Assembly: GCA_000759755.1 (NCBI GenBank) | Contig: BBMW01000015.1 | Span: 265,447 to 329,446, forward strand | Source of the DNA: Citrobacter werkmanii NBRC 105721 | GTDB taxonomy: Bacteria; Pseudomonadota; Gammaproteobacteria; Enterobacterales; Enterobacteriaceae | Direction: 5' to 3' | DNA: 64,000 bases | Translations under genes and position numbers: made by a program | Notes under the pieces: model-generated | Databases searched by the model: none | Told to the model about the DNA's origin: nothing | What the model saw: only the letters and a program-made list of their open reading frames with translations | Part shown: piece by piece, positions 17,662-28,229 of the stretch | Numbering within the stretch: position 1 is the stretch's first letter | Layout: the number at the start of each line of letters is the position of its first letter

Positions 17662-19953
17662 GTGTCAGAATTAATCTCCATCACTCTGTTTCTCGCTTCA
17701 GTGCTGATTTACGCCTGGAAAGCGGGTCGCAATACCTGGTGGTTTGCCGCCACGTTAACGGTGCTGGGGATTTTTATCGTCTTGAATATCACACTGTATG
17801 CCAGTGACTATTTCACCGGCGACGGAATCAACGACGCAGTGCTTTACACTCTGACTAACAGCCTGACCGGCGCGGGTATCGGGAAATATATTCTGCCTGG
17901 CGTCGGAATTGCGCTGGCGCTGACGACCGTCTTCGTCGCCCTCGGCTGGATCCTTCGCCGCCGTCGCCATCACCCTCATCACGTGGGTTACAGCCTGCTG
18001 GCCCTGCTGCTGGCGCTGGCCTCCGTTGACGCCAGCCCGGCGTTTCACCAGATAACTGAACTGGTGAAATCTCAGTCACGCGATGGCGATCCGGATTTCC
18101 TGACCTATTATAAAGAGCCGTCGAAAACCATCCCTCATCCGAAGCTGAACCTGGTTTATATCTACGGCGAAAGCCTCGAACGCACCTACTTTAACAACGA
18201 TGCGTTCCCGGATCTGACCCCGGAACTCGGCGCGTTGAAAAACGAAGGCATGGATTTCAGCAACACCATGCAGCTACCGGGGACGGATTACACCATCGCT
18301 GGTATGGTCGCTTCACAATGTGGCATCCCGCTGTTTGCGCCATTTGAAGGCAATGCCTCGGCATCGGTTTCCAGCTTTTTCCCCAACAATATCTGTCTCG
18401 GCGACATCCTGAAAAACTCCGGCTACCAAAACTACTTTGTGCAGGGGGCCAACCTGCGCTTTGCCGGGAAGGATGTGTTCCTGAAATCTCACGGATTTGA
18501 TCATCTGTACGGCGCAGAAGAGTTAAAAAGCGTGGTGGCGGATCCCGCATATCGTAACGACTGGGGTTTTTACGATGACACCGTGCTGGACGAAGCCTGG
18601 AAAAAATTTGAAGAGCTATCGCGTTCAGGACAACGTTTTTCGCTGTTTACCCTAACCGTGGATACCCATCATCCGGATGGATTTATCTCACGTAGCTGTA
18701 ACCGCAAACGTTATGACATCGACGGTAAGGCCAATCAGTCCTTCAGCGCGGTGAGCTGCAGCCAGGAAAACATCGCTGAATTTATCAATAAAATCAAAGC
18801 ATCCCCGTGGTTTAAAGATACCGTGATCGTGGTTTCTTCCGATCATCTGGCGATGAACAACACCGCATGGAAGTATCTGAACAAGCAGGATCGCAACAAC
18901 CTGTTCTTCGTGCTGCGCGGCGACCAGCCGCAGCAGGATACGCTGGCGGTGAAACGTAACACGATGGATAACGGCGCAACGGTGCTGGATATCCTGGGCG
19001 GTGATAACTTTATCGGCCTTGGCCGCAGCAGTTTGTCGGGCGAATCCGTGTCGGAAGTGTTCCTCAACATCAAAGAAAAAATGCTGGCGTGGAAACCCGA
19101 CATCATCCGCCTGTGGAATTTCCCCAAAGAGATGAAAGAGTTCACCGTCGACCAGGACAAAAATATGATCGCTTTCTCCGGCAGCCATTTCCGCCTGCCG
19201 CTGCTGCTGCGCGTATCGGATAAACGCGTCGAGCCGCTACCAGAAAGCGAATATTCGGCCCCGCTGCGCTTCCAGTTGGCAGATTTCGCGCCGCGCGATA
19301 ACTTTGTCTGGGTCGATCGCTGCTACAAAATGGCGCAGCTGTGGGCACCGGAGTTGGCGCTTTCCACCGACTGGTGCGTCTCGCAGGGGCAACTGGGCGG
19401 GCAACAAATCGTGCAGCACGTTGACAAAGCCAAATGGAAAAGCAAAACCGTCTTTAAAGACACGGTGATCGACATGGAGCGCTACAAAGGCAACGTCGAT
19501 ACGCTGAAAATTGTCGATAACGATATTCGCTACAAGGCAGACAGCTTCGTCTTTAACGTGGCGGGCGCGCCGGAAGAGGTGAAACAATTTAGCGGTATTT
19601 CACGCCCTGAATCGTGGGGACGCTGGTCCAATGCGCAGCTCAGTGAAGAGGTAAAAATCGAATACAAAGCGCCATTGCCGAAAAAATTCGATCTGGTCAT
19701 CACTGCCAAAGCCTATGGCAATAACGCCAATCGCCCAATCCCCGTACGCGTTGGCAAAGAGGAACAGACGCTGGTGCTAAGCCATGATATCAGCACCACT
19801 ACCTTACATTTTGATAACCCGGCGGATGCCGATACGTTGGTGATTATCCCACCCGATCCGGTCGCTACCAACGAGGGCAATATTCTCGGCCACTCGCCGC
19901 GTAAGCTGGGGATCGGGATGGTTGAAATCAAAGTGGTGGCAGCTCAGGGATAA
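17662..19953 (+). CDS. opgB: Phosphoglycerol transferase OpgB (MdoB)
   Basis: OpgB transfers phosphoglycerol from phosphatidylglycerol to periplasmic osmoregulated glucans. The 763 residues equal the E. coli protein. Three or four N-terminal membrane helices end by about residue 130. A large periplasmic sulfatase-fold domain follows, with YGESLER containing the phospho-acceptor region, DTHHPDG and SSDHLAMN metal-binding motifs. The start is GTG (VSELISIT). A short hairpin in the gap to the converging uxaB-like gene may end both transcripts. Confidence 0.98.
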   Translation: MSELISITLFLASVLIYAWKAGRNTWWFAATLTVLGIFIVLNITLYASDYFTGDGINDAVLYTLTNSLTGAGIGKYILPGVGIALALTTVFVALGWILRRRRHHPHHVGYSLLALLLALASVDASPAFHQITELVKSQSRDGDPDFLTYYKEPSKTIPHPKLNLVYIYGESLERTYFNNDAFPDLTPELGALKNEGMDFSNTMQLPGTDYTIAGMVASQCGIPLFAPFEGNASASVSSFFPNNICLGDILKNSGYQNYFVQGANLRFAGKDVFLKSHGFDHLYGAEELKSVVADPAYRNDWGFYDDTVLDEAWKKFEELSRSGQRFSLFTLTVDTHHPDGFISRSCNRKRYDIDGKANQSFSAVSCSQENIAEFINKIKASPWFKDTVIVVSSDHLAMNNTAWKYLNKQDRNNLFFVLRGDQPQQDTLAVKRNTMDNGATVLDILGGDNFIGLGRSSLSGESVSEVFLNIKEKMLAWKPDIIRLWNFPKEMKEFTVDQDKNMIAFSGSHFRLPLLLRVSDKRVEPLPESEYSAPLRFQLADFAPRDNFVWVDRCYKMAQLWAPELALSTDWCVSQGQLGGQQIVQHVDKAKWKSKTVFKDTVIDMERYKGNVDTLKIVDNDIRYKADSFVFNVAGAPEEVKQFSGISRPESWGRWSNAQLSEEVKIEYKAPLPKKFDLVITAKAYGNNANRPIPVRVGKEEQTLVLSHDISTTTLHFDNPADADTLVIIPPDPVATNEGNILGHSPRKLGIGMVEIKVVAAQG

Positions 19954-19985
19954 AAAAACAGCGCCCAACACAACTCCGGGCGCTG
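19954..19985 (-). terminator. Terminator of the uxaB-like/lgoD operon
   Basis: On the minus strand, AGCGCCC pairs with GGGCGCT and is followed by seven T residues. The other strand has the same hairpin without a strong T run, so it mainly serves the minus-strand operon. Confidence 0.75.
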
Positions 19986-19995
19986 CATGGCAACC

Positions 19996-21444
19996 TTATT
20001 CCAGACTGTTCACCGCCTGACGCATTCCCTGCACCAGAATCATTTCCAGGTTGGCTGTCACCTGCTCTGCAAGGCCTGGCAGCAACGTCAGATCTTCCCC
20101 CCAGTGCGCGGCATCGCCGAGCACGGTATCCACCAATTCACGCAGCGTCAGGTCATTGCCGACTCGCGGCCACAGGCTGGCATACAGATTTATCCACTGC
20201 TCGTCGTCCTGCAATGGATAGCTTTCCCCGGCCCGTTCGCCGCGATAAAACGCCAACAGCGCGGCCAGAGCAAAGGTTAAGCGTACAGGCCAACATCCAT
20301 TTTGCTGGCCCGCCAGCAGCTGCGGCAATATACGGGTGCGGAATTTGGTCATGCCGTTAAGCGCGATGGAAAGTAACTGATGGCGAATGTAGGGGTTCTG
20401 AAAACGCCCGCTCACCGCACCGGCAAATTCGCACAGTTCATCGGCATCGAGATCCAATACCGGAATGATTTCTTCACCAATCGCTCGCTCAATATAATGG
20501 CGGACATCAGCATCCTGCATCGCTTCGCCAACGGTCTCCAGCCCGCACAGCCAGGCAACCGGCACCAGCGCCGTATGCGCGCCGTTCAGAATCGCGACCT
20601 TACGTTCCTTGTACGGCTTGATATCGCTCACCACCCGGATATTCAGCGGGCATTGCGCCAGTTTTAACTCTTCGGCCAACCATGCCGGTCCCTGGATCAC
20701 GAACAGATAAAAGTGTTCCGCGGTATCGAGAAACGCATCGTGATAGCCAAGCGTAGCTTCCAGCGCGGCGGCTTCTTCACGCGGGTAGCCAGTAACAATG
20801 CGGTCGACCAGCGTGGAACAGAAGGTGTTCGCCGTTTCCACCCAGTCGGCAAACGCCGGAGGAAGGTGCCACTCCTGCGCATACCGCAGCACCAGCGTTT
20901 TGAGCGACTCACCGTTATAGTCGATTAGCTCGCACGGGATAATTACCCAGCCCTTATCCACCGCCCCCGCAAAATGGTTAAAGCGCTCCAGCAGCAGTCG
21001 CGTCAGTTTGGCCGGAAAACTCACCGGCGGGGCATCATCCACACTGTCCCCCGCGTGATAGCTAATCCCGGCTTCAGTGGTGTTCGAAAACACAAAACGG
21101 ATATCTGCATTGTGCGCCAGCGCCAGATACGCCGCGAAATCCTTGTACGGGTTGATTTCGTTATTCACCGAACGAATCAGCCGCGCCTTGCTTACCGCCT
21201 CGCCCTGCTCGTTCAACCCACGAATAAGCGTGGTATATAGCCCATCCTGAGCGTTCAGCGACGGCGGAAAATCGGTATTAATCGGGCGAACAATGGTCAC
21301 GCCAGCATTGAGATCCGTTTTCTCATTAAGGATATCCAGTTGCCAGTCAACAAACGCCCGCAGAAAATTACCTTCACCAAACTGGATCACGCGCGTAGGG
21401 TAGCTGGCACCCGGAAAATCACGTCGATTCAATGTTTTCATCAC
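19996..21444 (-). CDS. UxaB-family tagaturonate reductase paralogue in the lgo operon
   Basis: A 482-residue mannitol-dehydrogenase-family protein closely resembling E. coli UxaB (483 residues), which reduces D-tagaturonate to D-altronate with NADH. The Rossmann entry [17 protein letters not shown] is at residues 20-36 and the catalytic-domain signature [19 protein letters not shown] is near residue 270. It begins 10 nt after lgoD. LgoD makes tagaturonate from L-galactonate, so this enzyme would catalyse the next step in the same operon. E. coli has no uxaB copy at this locus. The exact substrate is inferred from family and neighbours. Confidence 0.88.
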   Translation of the reverse strand: MMKTLNRRDFPGASYPTRVIQFGEGNFLRAFVDWQLDILNEKTDLNAGVTIVRPINTDFPPSLNAQDGLYTTLIRGLNEQGEAVSKARLIRSVNNEINPYKDFAAYLALAHNADIRFVFSNTTEAGISYHAGDSVDDAPPVSFPAKLTRLLLERFNHFAGAVDKGWVIIPCELIDYNGESLKTLVLRYAQEWHLPPAFADWVETANTFCSTLVDRIVTGYPREEAAALEATLGYHDAFLDTAEHFYLFVIQGPAWLAEELKLAQCPLNIRVVSDIKPYKERKVAILNGAHTALVPVAWLCGLETVGEAMQDADVRHYIERAIGEEIIPVLDLDADELCEFAGAVSGRFQNPYIRHQLLSIALNGMTKFRTRILPQLLAGQQNGCWPVRLTFALAALLAFYRGERAGESYPLQDDEQWINLYASLWPRVGNDLTLRELVDTVLGDAAHWGEDLTLLPGLAEQVTANLEMILVQGMRQAVNSLE

Positions 21445-21454
21445 TCTTATCCTC

Positions 21455-22477
21455 TCAGAACGTGATCACGCCTTTAATCAGTTCCCGGTTGTTAATCACG
21501 TCCCGCTCGTAGATCTCTGCAAGCTGGGCAAACGCGTAACGGTGCGTGAGCATCATGTCGGCGGTCAGTTTGCCTGCCGACATCAGGCGCCCCACCTTGG
21601 CGAAATCTTCCGGGGTCGCGTTGCGACTGCCCATCATGGTGGTTTCTTTTTTATGGAACTCAGGATCGGAGAACTGTAAATCGCCTTTGAACAGCCCAAC
21701 GAAAACGATGCTGCCGCCATGGCGAATCAAATTCACTGTGTTGTTCATCGCATGCTGATTCCCCGTGGCATCAATGACCTTTTGCGCCAACGAGCCGCCA
21801 AACTGAGCGCGCAATTGCGCATCAAAATCTTCAGCGGAGGGATCGATAACCGGAAGATCCAGTCGGGAAAGCACATGCTCCCGGCGCGCGGGGCTGGTAT
21901 CCGCCACCACCACCTGTGCGCCATCGGCTTTGGCAATCGCCGCCGCGCCCAGACCAATCGGACCGGCACCGACCACCAGCACCTGCTCACCCGGCGCTAC
22001 CGCCGCCCGACGTACCGCATGTGCGCTGATGGCATAAGGCTCAATCAACGCCGCAGCCTGCGGGTCAATGCCCTGCGCATCCAGCAGGTTGGTCACCGGC
22101 ACGGACAAGTATTCGCTGAAGCCGCCATCCTGGTGCACGCCAATCACTGAAATATTCTCACAACAGTTGGTGCGCCCGCTCAGGCACGCCGGACACTGCT
22201 GACAGGCCACGTAAGGAATAACCGCCACCTGCTGGCCATTTTTCAGATTTTGTATATTTTTGCCCAACCCGACAATTTCCCCACATATTTCATGGCCTAA
22301 TACACGTGGATAGCTGAAAAAAGGCTGATTGCCGCCCCAGGCATGAATATCGGTGCCACAAATACCCACCGACTTAATTTTTATTAATGCCTCGCCCTCA
22401 CCAGGAATAGGTATTTCACGCTCTTTCCAGACTAATTTTTTAGGTTCCTGGCAAATCAACGTATTCATCGTAGACAT
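21455..22477 (-). CDS. lgoD: L-galactonate 5-dehydrogenase LgoD
   Basis: LgoD (YjjN) is a zinc-dependent medium-chain dehydrogenase that oxidises L-galactonate to D-tagaturonate with NAD. The 340 residues match E. coli. Catalytic zinc ligands are in CGTDIH (near residue 40) and GHEICGE (near 62). The structural zinc cysteines are in [15 protein letters not shown] (near 97-111). The coenzyme loop is [12 protein letters not shown] near residue 170. AGGAG precedes the ATG. It is the first gene of a two-gene operon and is divergent from lgoR. Confidence 0.95.
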   Translation of the reverse strand: MSTMNTLICQEPKKLVWKEREIPIPGEGEALIKIKSVGICGTDIHAWGGNQPFFSYPRVLGHEICGEIVGLGKNIQNLKNGQQVAVIPYVACQQCPACLSGRTNCCENISVIGVHQDGGFSEYLSVPVTNLLDAQGIDPQAAALIEPYAISAHAVRRAAVAPGEQVLVVGAGPIGLGAAAIAKADGAQVVVADTSPARREHVLSRLDLPVIDPSAEDFDAQLRAQFGGSLAQKVIDATGNQHAMNNTVNLIRHGGSIVFVGLFKGDLQFSDPEFHKKETTMMGSRNATPEDFAKVGRLMSAGKLTADMMLTHRYAFAQLAEIYERDVINNRELIKGVITF

Positions 22478-22613
22478 GATTCTGCTCTCCTGTTTTTTGT
22501 TGCCTCAGATATCAACGAAAATAAAAAAACCGGAGAAAGCGGAAACGTAATCTGTGAATCTCAGCGCATAAAAATGTTTTAAATCGGGTTTTAATAGCCA
22601 AAAAGGAGACGCC

Positions 22614-23528
22614 ATGAGCCGTTCACAAAACTTACGCCACAATGTGATTAACCAAATAATCGATGATATGGCGCGGGGTCATATCCCTTCCCCCCTTCCG
22701 TCGCAAAGCGCGCTGGCGGAGATGTACAACATCAGCCGCACCACCGTGCGCCATATGCTGAGCCACTTAGGCGAATGCGGCGTACTAACGCAGGTCGGCA
22801 GCCACTATGTCATCGTGCGTAAACCTGACCATGACGACGGTTTTGCCTGCACCACCGCCTCCATGACCGAGCAAAACCGGATCTTCGAGCAGGCTTTTTT
22901 CACCATGATCAACCAGCGCCAACTGCGCGCAGGCGAGAGTTTCTCCGAACTGCAGCTTGCCAGAGCCGCAGGCGTCAGTCCGGTAGTTGTGCGGGAATAT
23001 CTTTTAAAATTCGAACGTTACAACCTGATTAAAAACGAAAAACGCGGTCAGTGGAGCATGAAGCAGTTCGATCAGGCCTATGCGGAACAGTTGTTTGAAC
23101 TCAGAGAAATGCTGGAAACCCATTCTTTGCAGCATTTCCTCAATCTGCCCGATGATGACCCGCGCTGGCTGCAGGCAAAAACGCTGTTGGAGCGCCATCG
23201 CATCCTGCGCGACAGCATCGGCAGCAGCTTTCGTATGTTCTCGCAGTTAGACCGTGAGTTTCATGCTTTACTGCTCTCCGCTGCTGATAATATATTTTTT
23301 AATCAATCACTTGAAATCATCTCCGTGATTTTCCACTTCCACTATCAATGGGATGAAAGCGATCTTAAACAGCGCAACATCATTGCCATCGATGAGCATA
23401 TGACCATCCTCAGCGCGCTAATTTGCCGCAGCGATCTGGATGCCACTCTGGCGCTGTGTAACCATTTGAATACAGCCAAACAATCGATGATTCGCTCTAT
23501 CAATCAAAGTAGCGCTGCCGCGCATTAA
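22614..23528 (+). CDS. lgoR: GntR/FCD-family regulator LgoR
   Basis: LgoR (YjjM) is the regulator required for growth on L-galactonate in E. coli. The 304 residues equal the E. coli protein. Two winged-helix-like segments are present: LPSQSALAEMYNISRTTVRHMLSHL near residue 25-50 and LQLARAAGVSPVVVREYLLKF near 103-125. An FCD-type effector domain follows. It sits between divergent lgoD and downstream lgoT. An imperfect 24-bp palindrome before lgoT is a candidate binding site. Confidence 0.94.
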   Translation: MSRSQNLRHNVINQIIDDMARGHIPSPLPSQSALAEMYNISRTTVRHMLSHLGECGVLTQVGSHYVIVRKPDHDDGFACTTASMTEQNRIFEQAFFTMINQRQLRAGESFSELQLARAAGVSPVVVREYLLKFERYNLIKNEKRGQWSMKQFDQAYAEQLFELREMLETHSLQHFLNLPDDDPRWLQAKTLLERHRILRDSIGSSFRMFSQLDREFHALLLSAADNIFFNQSLEIISVIFHFHYQWDESDLKQRNIIAIDEHMTILSALICRSDLDATLALCNHLNTAKQSMIRSINQSSAAAH

Positions 23529-23649
23529 GTACCGATAAAAAACAGCAAACCATTACCGGGAGCACGATTTTATAAAAATATAAACCCCTGAAAAATACCT
23601 CTTGCCTATGCTCACGCTAAGTCGACTGCATTAAAAACTTTTGTGAGCG

Positions 23650-23673
23650 GTGATGAGTAAATTGATTCATCAC
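23650..23673. promoter_or_regulatory. 24-bp imperfect palindrome upstream of lgoT
   Basis: GTGATGA at 23650-23656 and TCATCAC at 23667-23673 are perfect inverted arms, and the centre is partly symmetric, giving about 20 of 24 symmetric positions. It lies 70 nt before the lgoT start and is a candidate LgoR operator. Confidence 0.5.
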
Positions 23674-23742
23674 TGGTATTTTTTCAATACTGCACAGCCC
23701 ACTGCTGTGTAAAAATAAATTATTGAGGTTCAGGAGTCCGGC

Positions 23743-25104
23743 GTGGAAAAAAATAATATTACCCTCGACCCGAGTTCTTCGTTTGACACGTCGTCATCAG
23801 CGGATATTAATGTTCCGCCTGAGGGCATGGTACAACGCAGTAGCCGAATAAAACGCATTCAGACCACAGCAATGATTTTATTATTTTTTGCTGCGGTGAT
23901 TAATTACCTCGACCGTAGTTCATTATCGGTCGCCAACTTAACGATTCGGGAAGAACTGGGGCTGAGCGCCACGCAAATCGGCGTCCTGCTGTCGGTCTTC
24001 TCTCTCGCTTACGGTATTGCACAACTGCCCTGCGGCCCGCTGCTGGATCGCAAGGGTCCGCGCATTATGTTAGGACTCGGGATGTTCTTCTGGTCGCTGT
24101 TTCAGGCGCTGTCCGGGATGGTACACAGCTTCACACAGTTTGTGCTGGTGCGTATTGGCATGGGGATCGGCGAAGCGCCCATGAACCCGTGCGGCGTAAA
24201 GGTCATCAACGACTGGTTTAACATCAAAGAGCGCGGTCGCCCGATGGGGTTGTTTAACGCCGCCTCGACCATCGGGGTTGCCATTAGCCCGCCGATTCTG
24301 GCCGCCATGATGCTGGTAATGGGCTGGCGCTGGATGTTTATTACTATCGGCGTGCTGGGTATTTTTCTCGCCATCGGCTGGTACATGCTGTATCGCAACC
24401 GCGAGCAAATTGAGTTGAGCGCCACGGAACAGGCTTACCTGAACGCCGGCAGCGTCAATGCCCGCCGCGATCCGCTGAGCTTTGCCGAATGGCGTAGCCT
24501 GTTCCGCAACCGTACCATGTGGGGCATGATGCTGGGCTTCAGCGGCATCAACTACACCGCATGGTTATACCTGGCCTGGCTACCGGGCTACCTGCAGACC
24601 TCCTACAACCTGGATTTAAAAAGCACTGGCTTAATGGCGGCCATTCCGTTCCTGTTCGGCGCAGCTGGCATGCTGATTAACGGTTTTGTCACCGACTGGC
24701 TGGTGAAAGGCGGTATGGCACCGATTAAGAGCCGTAAGATTTGTATTATCGCCGGGATGTTCTGCTCTGCAGCCTTCACCTTCGTGGTACCGCAGGCGAC
24801 AACATCAATGGCCGCGGTGTTACTGATCGGTATGGCGCTGTTCTGTATCCACTTCGCCGGAACCTCCTGCTGGGGCTTGATCCACGTCGCCGTCGCCTCA
24901 CGTATGACCGCCTCCGTAGGCAGTATCCAGAACTTTGCCAGTTTTATCTGCGCGTCCTTCGCGCCGATCGTTACCGGCTTTATTGTGGATACCACCAACT
25001 CTTTCCGCCTGGCGCTGATCATCTGCGGCTGCGTCACGATGGCAGGTGCCCTCGCCTACATCATCCTGGTGCGTCAGCCCATTAGCGATCCGCGTAAAGA
25101 TTAA
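23743..25104 (+). CDS. lgoT: L-galactonate transporter LgoT
   Basis: LgoT (YjjL) is a major facilitator of the anion:cation symporter family that imports L-galactonate. The 453 residues equal E. coli. Twelve membrane helices are visible, starting after a 40-residue soluble N-terminus at TTAMILLFFAAVINYLDRSSLSVA. The family loop motif GPLLDRKGPR follows helix 2. The start is GTG with AGGAG upstream. It completes a locus of uptake, dehydrogenase, reductase and regulator. Confidence 0.95.
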   Translation: MEKNNITLDPSSSFDTSSSADINVPPEGMVQRSSRIKRIQTTAMILLFFAAVINYLDRSSLSVANLTIREELGLSATQIGVLLSVFSLAYGIAQLPCGPLLDRKGPRIMLGLGMFFWSLFQALSGMVHSFTQFVLVRIGMGIGEAPMNPCGVKVINDWFNIKERGRPMGLFNAASTIGVAISPPILAAMMLVMGWRWMFITIGVLGIFLAIGWYMLYRNREQIELSATEQAYLNAGSVNARRDPLSFAEWRSLFRNRTMWGMMLGFSGINYTAWLYLAWLPGYLQTSYNLDLKSTGLMAAIPFLFGAAGMLINGFVTDWLVKGGMAPIKSRKICIIAGMFCSAAFTFVVPQATTSMAAVLLIGMALFCIHFAGTSCWGLIHVAVASRMTASVGSIQNFASFICASFAPIVTGFIVDTTNSFRLALIICGCVTMAGALAYIILVRQPISDPRKD

Positions 25105-25112
25105 TCCTCCAG

Positions 25113-25142
25113 ATGCCCGATAACACCGTGCTTATCGGGCAT
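25113..25142 (+). terminator. Hairpin after lgoT
   Basis: ATGCCCGATAA and its complement form an 11-bp perfect stem with an 8-nt loop. The sequence is REP-like, so it may serve as terminator or mRNA stabiliser. It lies just before the GNAT gene. Confidence 0.6.
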
Positions 25143-25156
25143 GTTATGCTCTCCGT

Positions 25157-25672
25157 ATGAACATCATCTTGCGCGCGACTACTCTGGCAGAAACTGCCGC
25201 TCTTCCCGCCATCGAACGATCTGCGGGACAACGTTTTTTACTCATCCCCGACCTGGCGTGGATTGCTGACGACCAGATTATATCTGCTGCTCAGCATCGG
25301 GCATTTGCCGCCGCAGGCATGAGCTGGCTGGCGCAGGTCGATGAGCGTCCGGTCGGTTTTTTGGTAGCCGAAACGCTGGGGTCATCGCTGTTTATTGCTG
25401 AACTGTCGCTGCATCTGGAGTGGCAGGGAAAAGGAATTGGCCGCAGATTGATTGGCTATGTTGCCGAACAGGCTCGCGAGAAAGGTTATACGTCACTGAC
25501 GCTGACCACCTTCCGCGATGTGCCGTGGAATGCGCCATTGTATGCGCGACTGGGTTTTGAAATGTTGGCTGACGAGACGCTTTCTCCGGAATTGCGCGAA
25601 AAAAGAGCTGAAGAGGTGGCGCACGGGCAGACGTACGAACGACGCTGCGCCATGCGCCTGATGCTGCGTTAA
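25157..25672 (+). CDS. GNAT-family N-acetyltransferase
   Basis: A 171-residue GNAT enzyme. Motif A with the acetyl-CoA loop is LSLHLEWQGKGIGRRLIGYVAEQA near residues 86-110, and the C-terminal WNAPLYARLGFEML is typical. Substrate is unknown; it could modify a small molecule or a protein N-terminus. E. coli K-12 has no gene here, while related enterobacteria do, as I recall. It is preceded by a hairpin and followed by a REP element, so it is probably transcribed alone. Confidence 0.85.
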   Translation: MNIILRATTLAETAALPAIERSAGQRFLLIPDLAWIADDQIISAAQHRAFAAAGMSWLAQVDERPVGFLVAETLGSSLFIAELSLHLEWQGKGIGRRLIGYVAEQAREKGYTSLTLTTFRDVPWNAPLYARLGFEMLADETLSPELREKRAEEVAHGQTYERRCAMRLMLR

Positions 25673-25673
25673 T

Positions 25674-25752
25674 TGCCCGATGGCGGCTACGCCTTATCGG
25701 CCCTGGGTAACTTGTCCCCGTAGGCCGGATAAGCGACAGCGCCATCCGGCAT
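25674..25752. repeat. BIME of two inverted REP units
   Basis: Two REP units in opposite orientation are seen: GCCCGATGGCGGCTACGCC and, about 45 nt later, TAGGCCGGATAAGCG followed by GCCATCCGGC. It lies between the 3' ends of the GNAT gene and tsr. Confidence 0.9.
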
Positions 25753-25759
25753 CACAGGC

Positions 25760-27421
25760 TTAGAACGTTTCCCAGTTATCCCCGGCATCGGTTACCGCAG
25801 CTTTACGCGGTTGGACCGTTGAAACCGGTTTTGCGGCGGCAACGTCGCGCGCGCGCTGTTGGTCATGCTGAATACGGAACACGGCAACGGCCTGGGTCAG
25901 GCGGCTGGCCTGCTCTTCCAGCGCCGCAGCGGCGGCGGCGGATTCTTCCACCAGCGAGGCATTCTGCTGCGTCACGCGATCCATCTCTGCAACGGCCAGA
26001 CCCACCTGGTCGATGCCACGGCTCTGCTCATCAGAGGCGGAGGCAATTTCACCCATGATATCGGTCACGCGGGTTACCGCATTGACGATCTCATCCATGG
26101 TTTCACCGGCGCTTTCCACCAGCGTTGAACCCACATCCACACGGCTGACCGAGTCTTCAATCAGGCTCTTGATCTCGCGCGCGGCCTGCGCACTTCGCTG
26201 GGCCAGGTTACGAACCTCACCCGCAACCACCGCAAAACCACGCCCCTGCTCGCCCGCACGCGCGGCTTCTACTGCGGCGTTGAGCGCCAGAATGTTGGTC
26301 TGGAAGGCAATCCCGTCGATAACGCTGATAATATCGGCGATTTTCTGCGAACTGGAAGCGATGTCGCGCATGGTTTGCACCACGTTATCAACCACTTTAC
26401 CGCCTTTCTGCGCGGTTTCCGAAGCGCTCAGCGCCAGATGGCTGGCCTGACGCGCGTTTTCGGCGTTCTGCTTCACGGTCGCCGTCAGCTGTTCCATGCT
26501 GGCCGCCGTTTCTTCCAGAGAAGCCGCCTGCTGCTCGGTACGCGAGGAGAGATCGTTGTTGCCCATCGCAATCTCGCTGGCGCCGCTGTAAATCGCGTTG
26601 GCACCGTTACGCACGTCACCCACGGTGTTCATCAGTTCACCCTGCATGTGGCGCAGACTTTCCGCCAGCTGTCCAATCTCGTTGGATCCTTCCACCTCAA
26701 TACGCTTCACCAAATCACCACTGGCGATATGACGAATGCTTTCAATCAGGCGGTTCATCGGAGAGATCAGCGTCAGTTTGATACCAAACCAAACCGCAAC
26801 GATAGCGGCCAGCACGGTAATCAGTACACATGCCAGCACCCACATTGCCTGGCTATAGGAAGCGTTATTGTCCTCAACCGCGATGTCATACAGGCGATCG
26901 TTCTGCTGCATGTAACTCATGTACTGCTTCTCAAAACCGTCCTGATAGCTCTGCGTCGGTTGATCGAAAAACGCGTTGATCTTGCCTTCACCCAGTAACT
27001 GGATCAGCTCCGCCAGCGCACCGTGATAGATGTCATAGGTGCGGTTGATCTCCTGGAACGCGGCTTCGCTTTGACGCGGATCCCGCGGGAGCGACTCGTA
27101 AATCGCCCAGTTTTTTTCGGTCAGCTTCAGGGCATTGCTCGCCACCTGCATCAGTTCTGCAACGGTCGCGCCGCTGCCGATGTTGCTCTGATCCATCATG
27201 TAGCGAATACCCGCCCGGTTCAGAGTATTACGCGTTTGCAGCAGTTCAACCCAGGTAGCGTTCAGCGCAGATTGCTGCTGGCGAATGGTTTGCAGAACGG
27301 TAAAGTTCTCTTTGTCATTCTTCAGTGAGTTAAAAAACAAGCCGCCTGAGGCGAGCTGTAAAAGGCCAAATAGCGCCAATACCAGCAGTAAGCTGGTAAC
27401 AATCTTCATTCGTTTTAACAT
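25760..27421 (-). CDS. tsr: Serine chemoreceptor Tsr
   Basis: Tsr is the methyl-accepting chemotaxis protein for serine and related cues. The 553 residues align with E. coli Tsr (551). Membrane helix 1 is at residues 7-30. The periplasmic ligand domain contains the serine-binding [15 protein letters not shown]. Helix 2 lies near residues 190-212, then a HAMP domain. The signalling hairpin [20 protein letters not shown] is intact, and the CheR/CheB tether NWETF ends the protein. The ATG at 27421 was chosen to match MLKRIKIV of E. coli; a longer frame to 27544 crosses the promoter. Confidence 0.98.
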   Translation of the reverse strand: MLKRMKIVTSLLLVLALFGLLQLASGGLFFNSLKNDKENFTVLQTIRQQQSALNATWVELLQTRNTLNRAGIRYMMDQSNIGSGATVAELMQVASNALKLTEKNWAIYESLPRDPRQSEAAFQEINRTYDIYHGALAELIQLLGEGKINAFFDQPTQSYQDGFEKQYMSYMQQNDRLYDIAVEDNNASYSQAMWVLACVLITVLAAIVAVWFGIKLTLISPMNRLIESIRHIASGDLVKRIEVEGSNEIGQLAESLRHMQGELMNTVGDVRNGANAIYSGASEIAMGNNDLSSRTEQQAASLEETAASMEQLTATVKQNAENARQASHLALSASETAQKGGKVVDNVVQTMRDIASSSQKIADIISVIDGIAFQTNILALNAAVEAARAGEQGRGFAVVAGEVRNLAQRSAQAAREIKSLIEDSVSRVDVGSTLVESAGETMDEIVNAVTRVTDIMGEIASASDEQSRGIDQVGLAVAEMDRVTQQNASLVEESAAAAAALEEQASRLTQAVAVFRIQHDQQRARDVAAAKPVSTVQPRKAAVTDAGDNWETF

Positions 27422-27452
27422 GTTTTCTCTTTCCGCTAGACAGATGTCAGAA

Positions 27453-27479
27453 TTTTCGGCCTGGAAAGGGAAAACTTTA
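27453..27479 (-). promoter_or_regulatory. Sigma-28 (FliA) promoter of tsr
   Basis: On the minus strand TAAAGTTT (27479-27472) and GCCGAAAA (27460-27453) are separated by exactly 11 nt. This is a nearly perfect FliA class 3 flagellar promoter, 32 nt before the tsr start. Confidence 0.93.
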
Positions 27480-27669
27480 TGGAATTCGTTAGAAAAGCAG
27501 ATGTTCCGGCGACATATCCCGCAGAAAAAAGCAGCAACACCCAATAGTTCAAGTAACGAACAATAGCATCAACGCCTTCCCCTACCTTTTCAGAGGGCTT
27601 TTCATTCATACGCACTTCGACTACCAATGATAGTCTTGTCTCCCATCGCTAAAACAAGGAAGTCCTTCT

Positions 27670-28218
27670 GTGAAAAAGAAATTTCTCGACTTACTCTCCC
27701 ATTCGTTTGCCTTCATGATGCTGGGATTCATTTTAGGGTTATTTACCCCTGTCGTGCCGAAGCTATTTATCCCGGAGATTACGGGCATTTTAATGGAAAG
27801 TATCGCGCCCAAAAGTATCATGTTACTGTTAATCACTGATGCGTTATTCACCGTCGTTTTACTCAAGTTATGTGGAACATTCGATCCGCAAAAGAAAGTG
27901 GCTGCATGCTTCTACAAAATTTTTTCTTTTACACTCAATAAACTTGGAAAATCTATTACCGCGGCCACTTTTGGCGCTCTGTTCGGCCTCACACTGGCAA
28001 CTTTGATCTACGGTGAGTTTTGCATGACGGGTGTCGGCGTAAAATTTTCTCTAATGTTGATTGTGATATGGGGCACGTTTGACTTCCTTAGTCACATGGG
28101 TAAAAACGCGGTCGACAAAATAGAGAGGCGTATGTTTTATTTCGTGGTTATCGGCATTACCGCCTACTACATCTACCTCATTGCCACTCAAACACAGGTA
28201 TCTCCTCCCTGCGTGTGA
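27670..28218 (+). CDS. Unrecognised four-helix inner-membrane protein
   Basis: A 182-residue protein I do not recognise. It begins with GTG after a well-placed AAGGAAG. The sequence is MKKKFLDLLSHSFAFMMLGF at the N-terminus, and four hydrophobic segments lie at about residues 13-35, 48-66, 92-113 and 123-140, with another at 155-175. A charged HMGKNAVDKIERR stretch precedes the last. No cofactor or transport motif is evident. It lies between tsr and btsT, where E. coli has no gene, and its base composition is AT-richer than its neighbours. The inverted repeat after its stop may end its transcript. Confidence 0.75.
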   Translation: MKKKFLDLLSHSFAFMMLGFILGLFTPVVPKLFIPEITGILMESIAPKSIMLLLITDALFTVVLLKLCGTFDPQKKVAACFYKIFSFTLNKLGKSITAATFGALFGLTLATLIYGEFCMTGVGVKFSLMLIVIWGTFDFLSHMGKNAVDKIERRMFYFVVIGITAYYIYLIATQTQVSPPCV

Positions 28219-28229
28219 ACAACAGACCT

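Noticed and set aside
18688-19188. A 166-codon minus-strand frame within opgB.
   Set aside because: It is antisense to conserved opgB and is rich in residues expected from reverse-strand translation.
27436-27609. A frame on the minus strand encoding [20 protein letters not shown] and a hydrophobic stretch, upstream of tsr.
   Set aside because: It overlaps the sigma-28 promoter of tsr completely and has only a weak ribosome site (GAAGTG). The composition is plausible for a small membrane protein, but no homologue is known to me.
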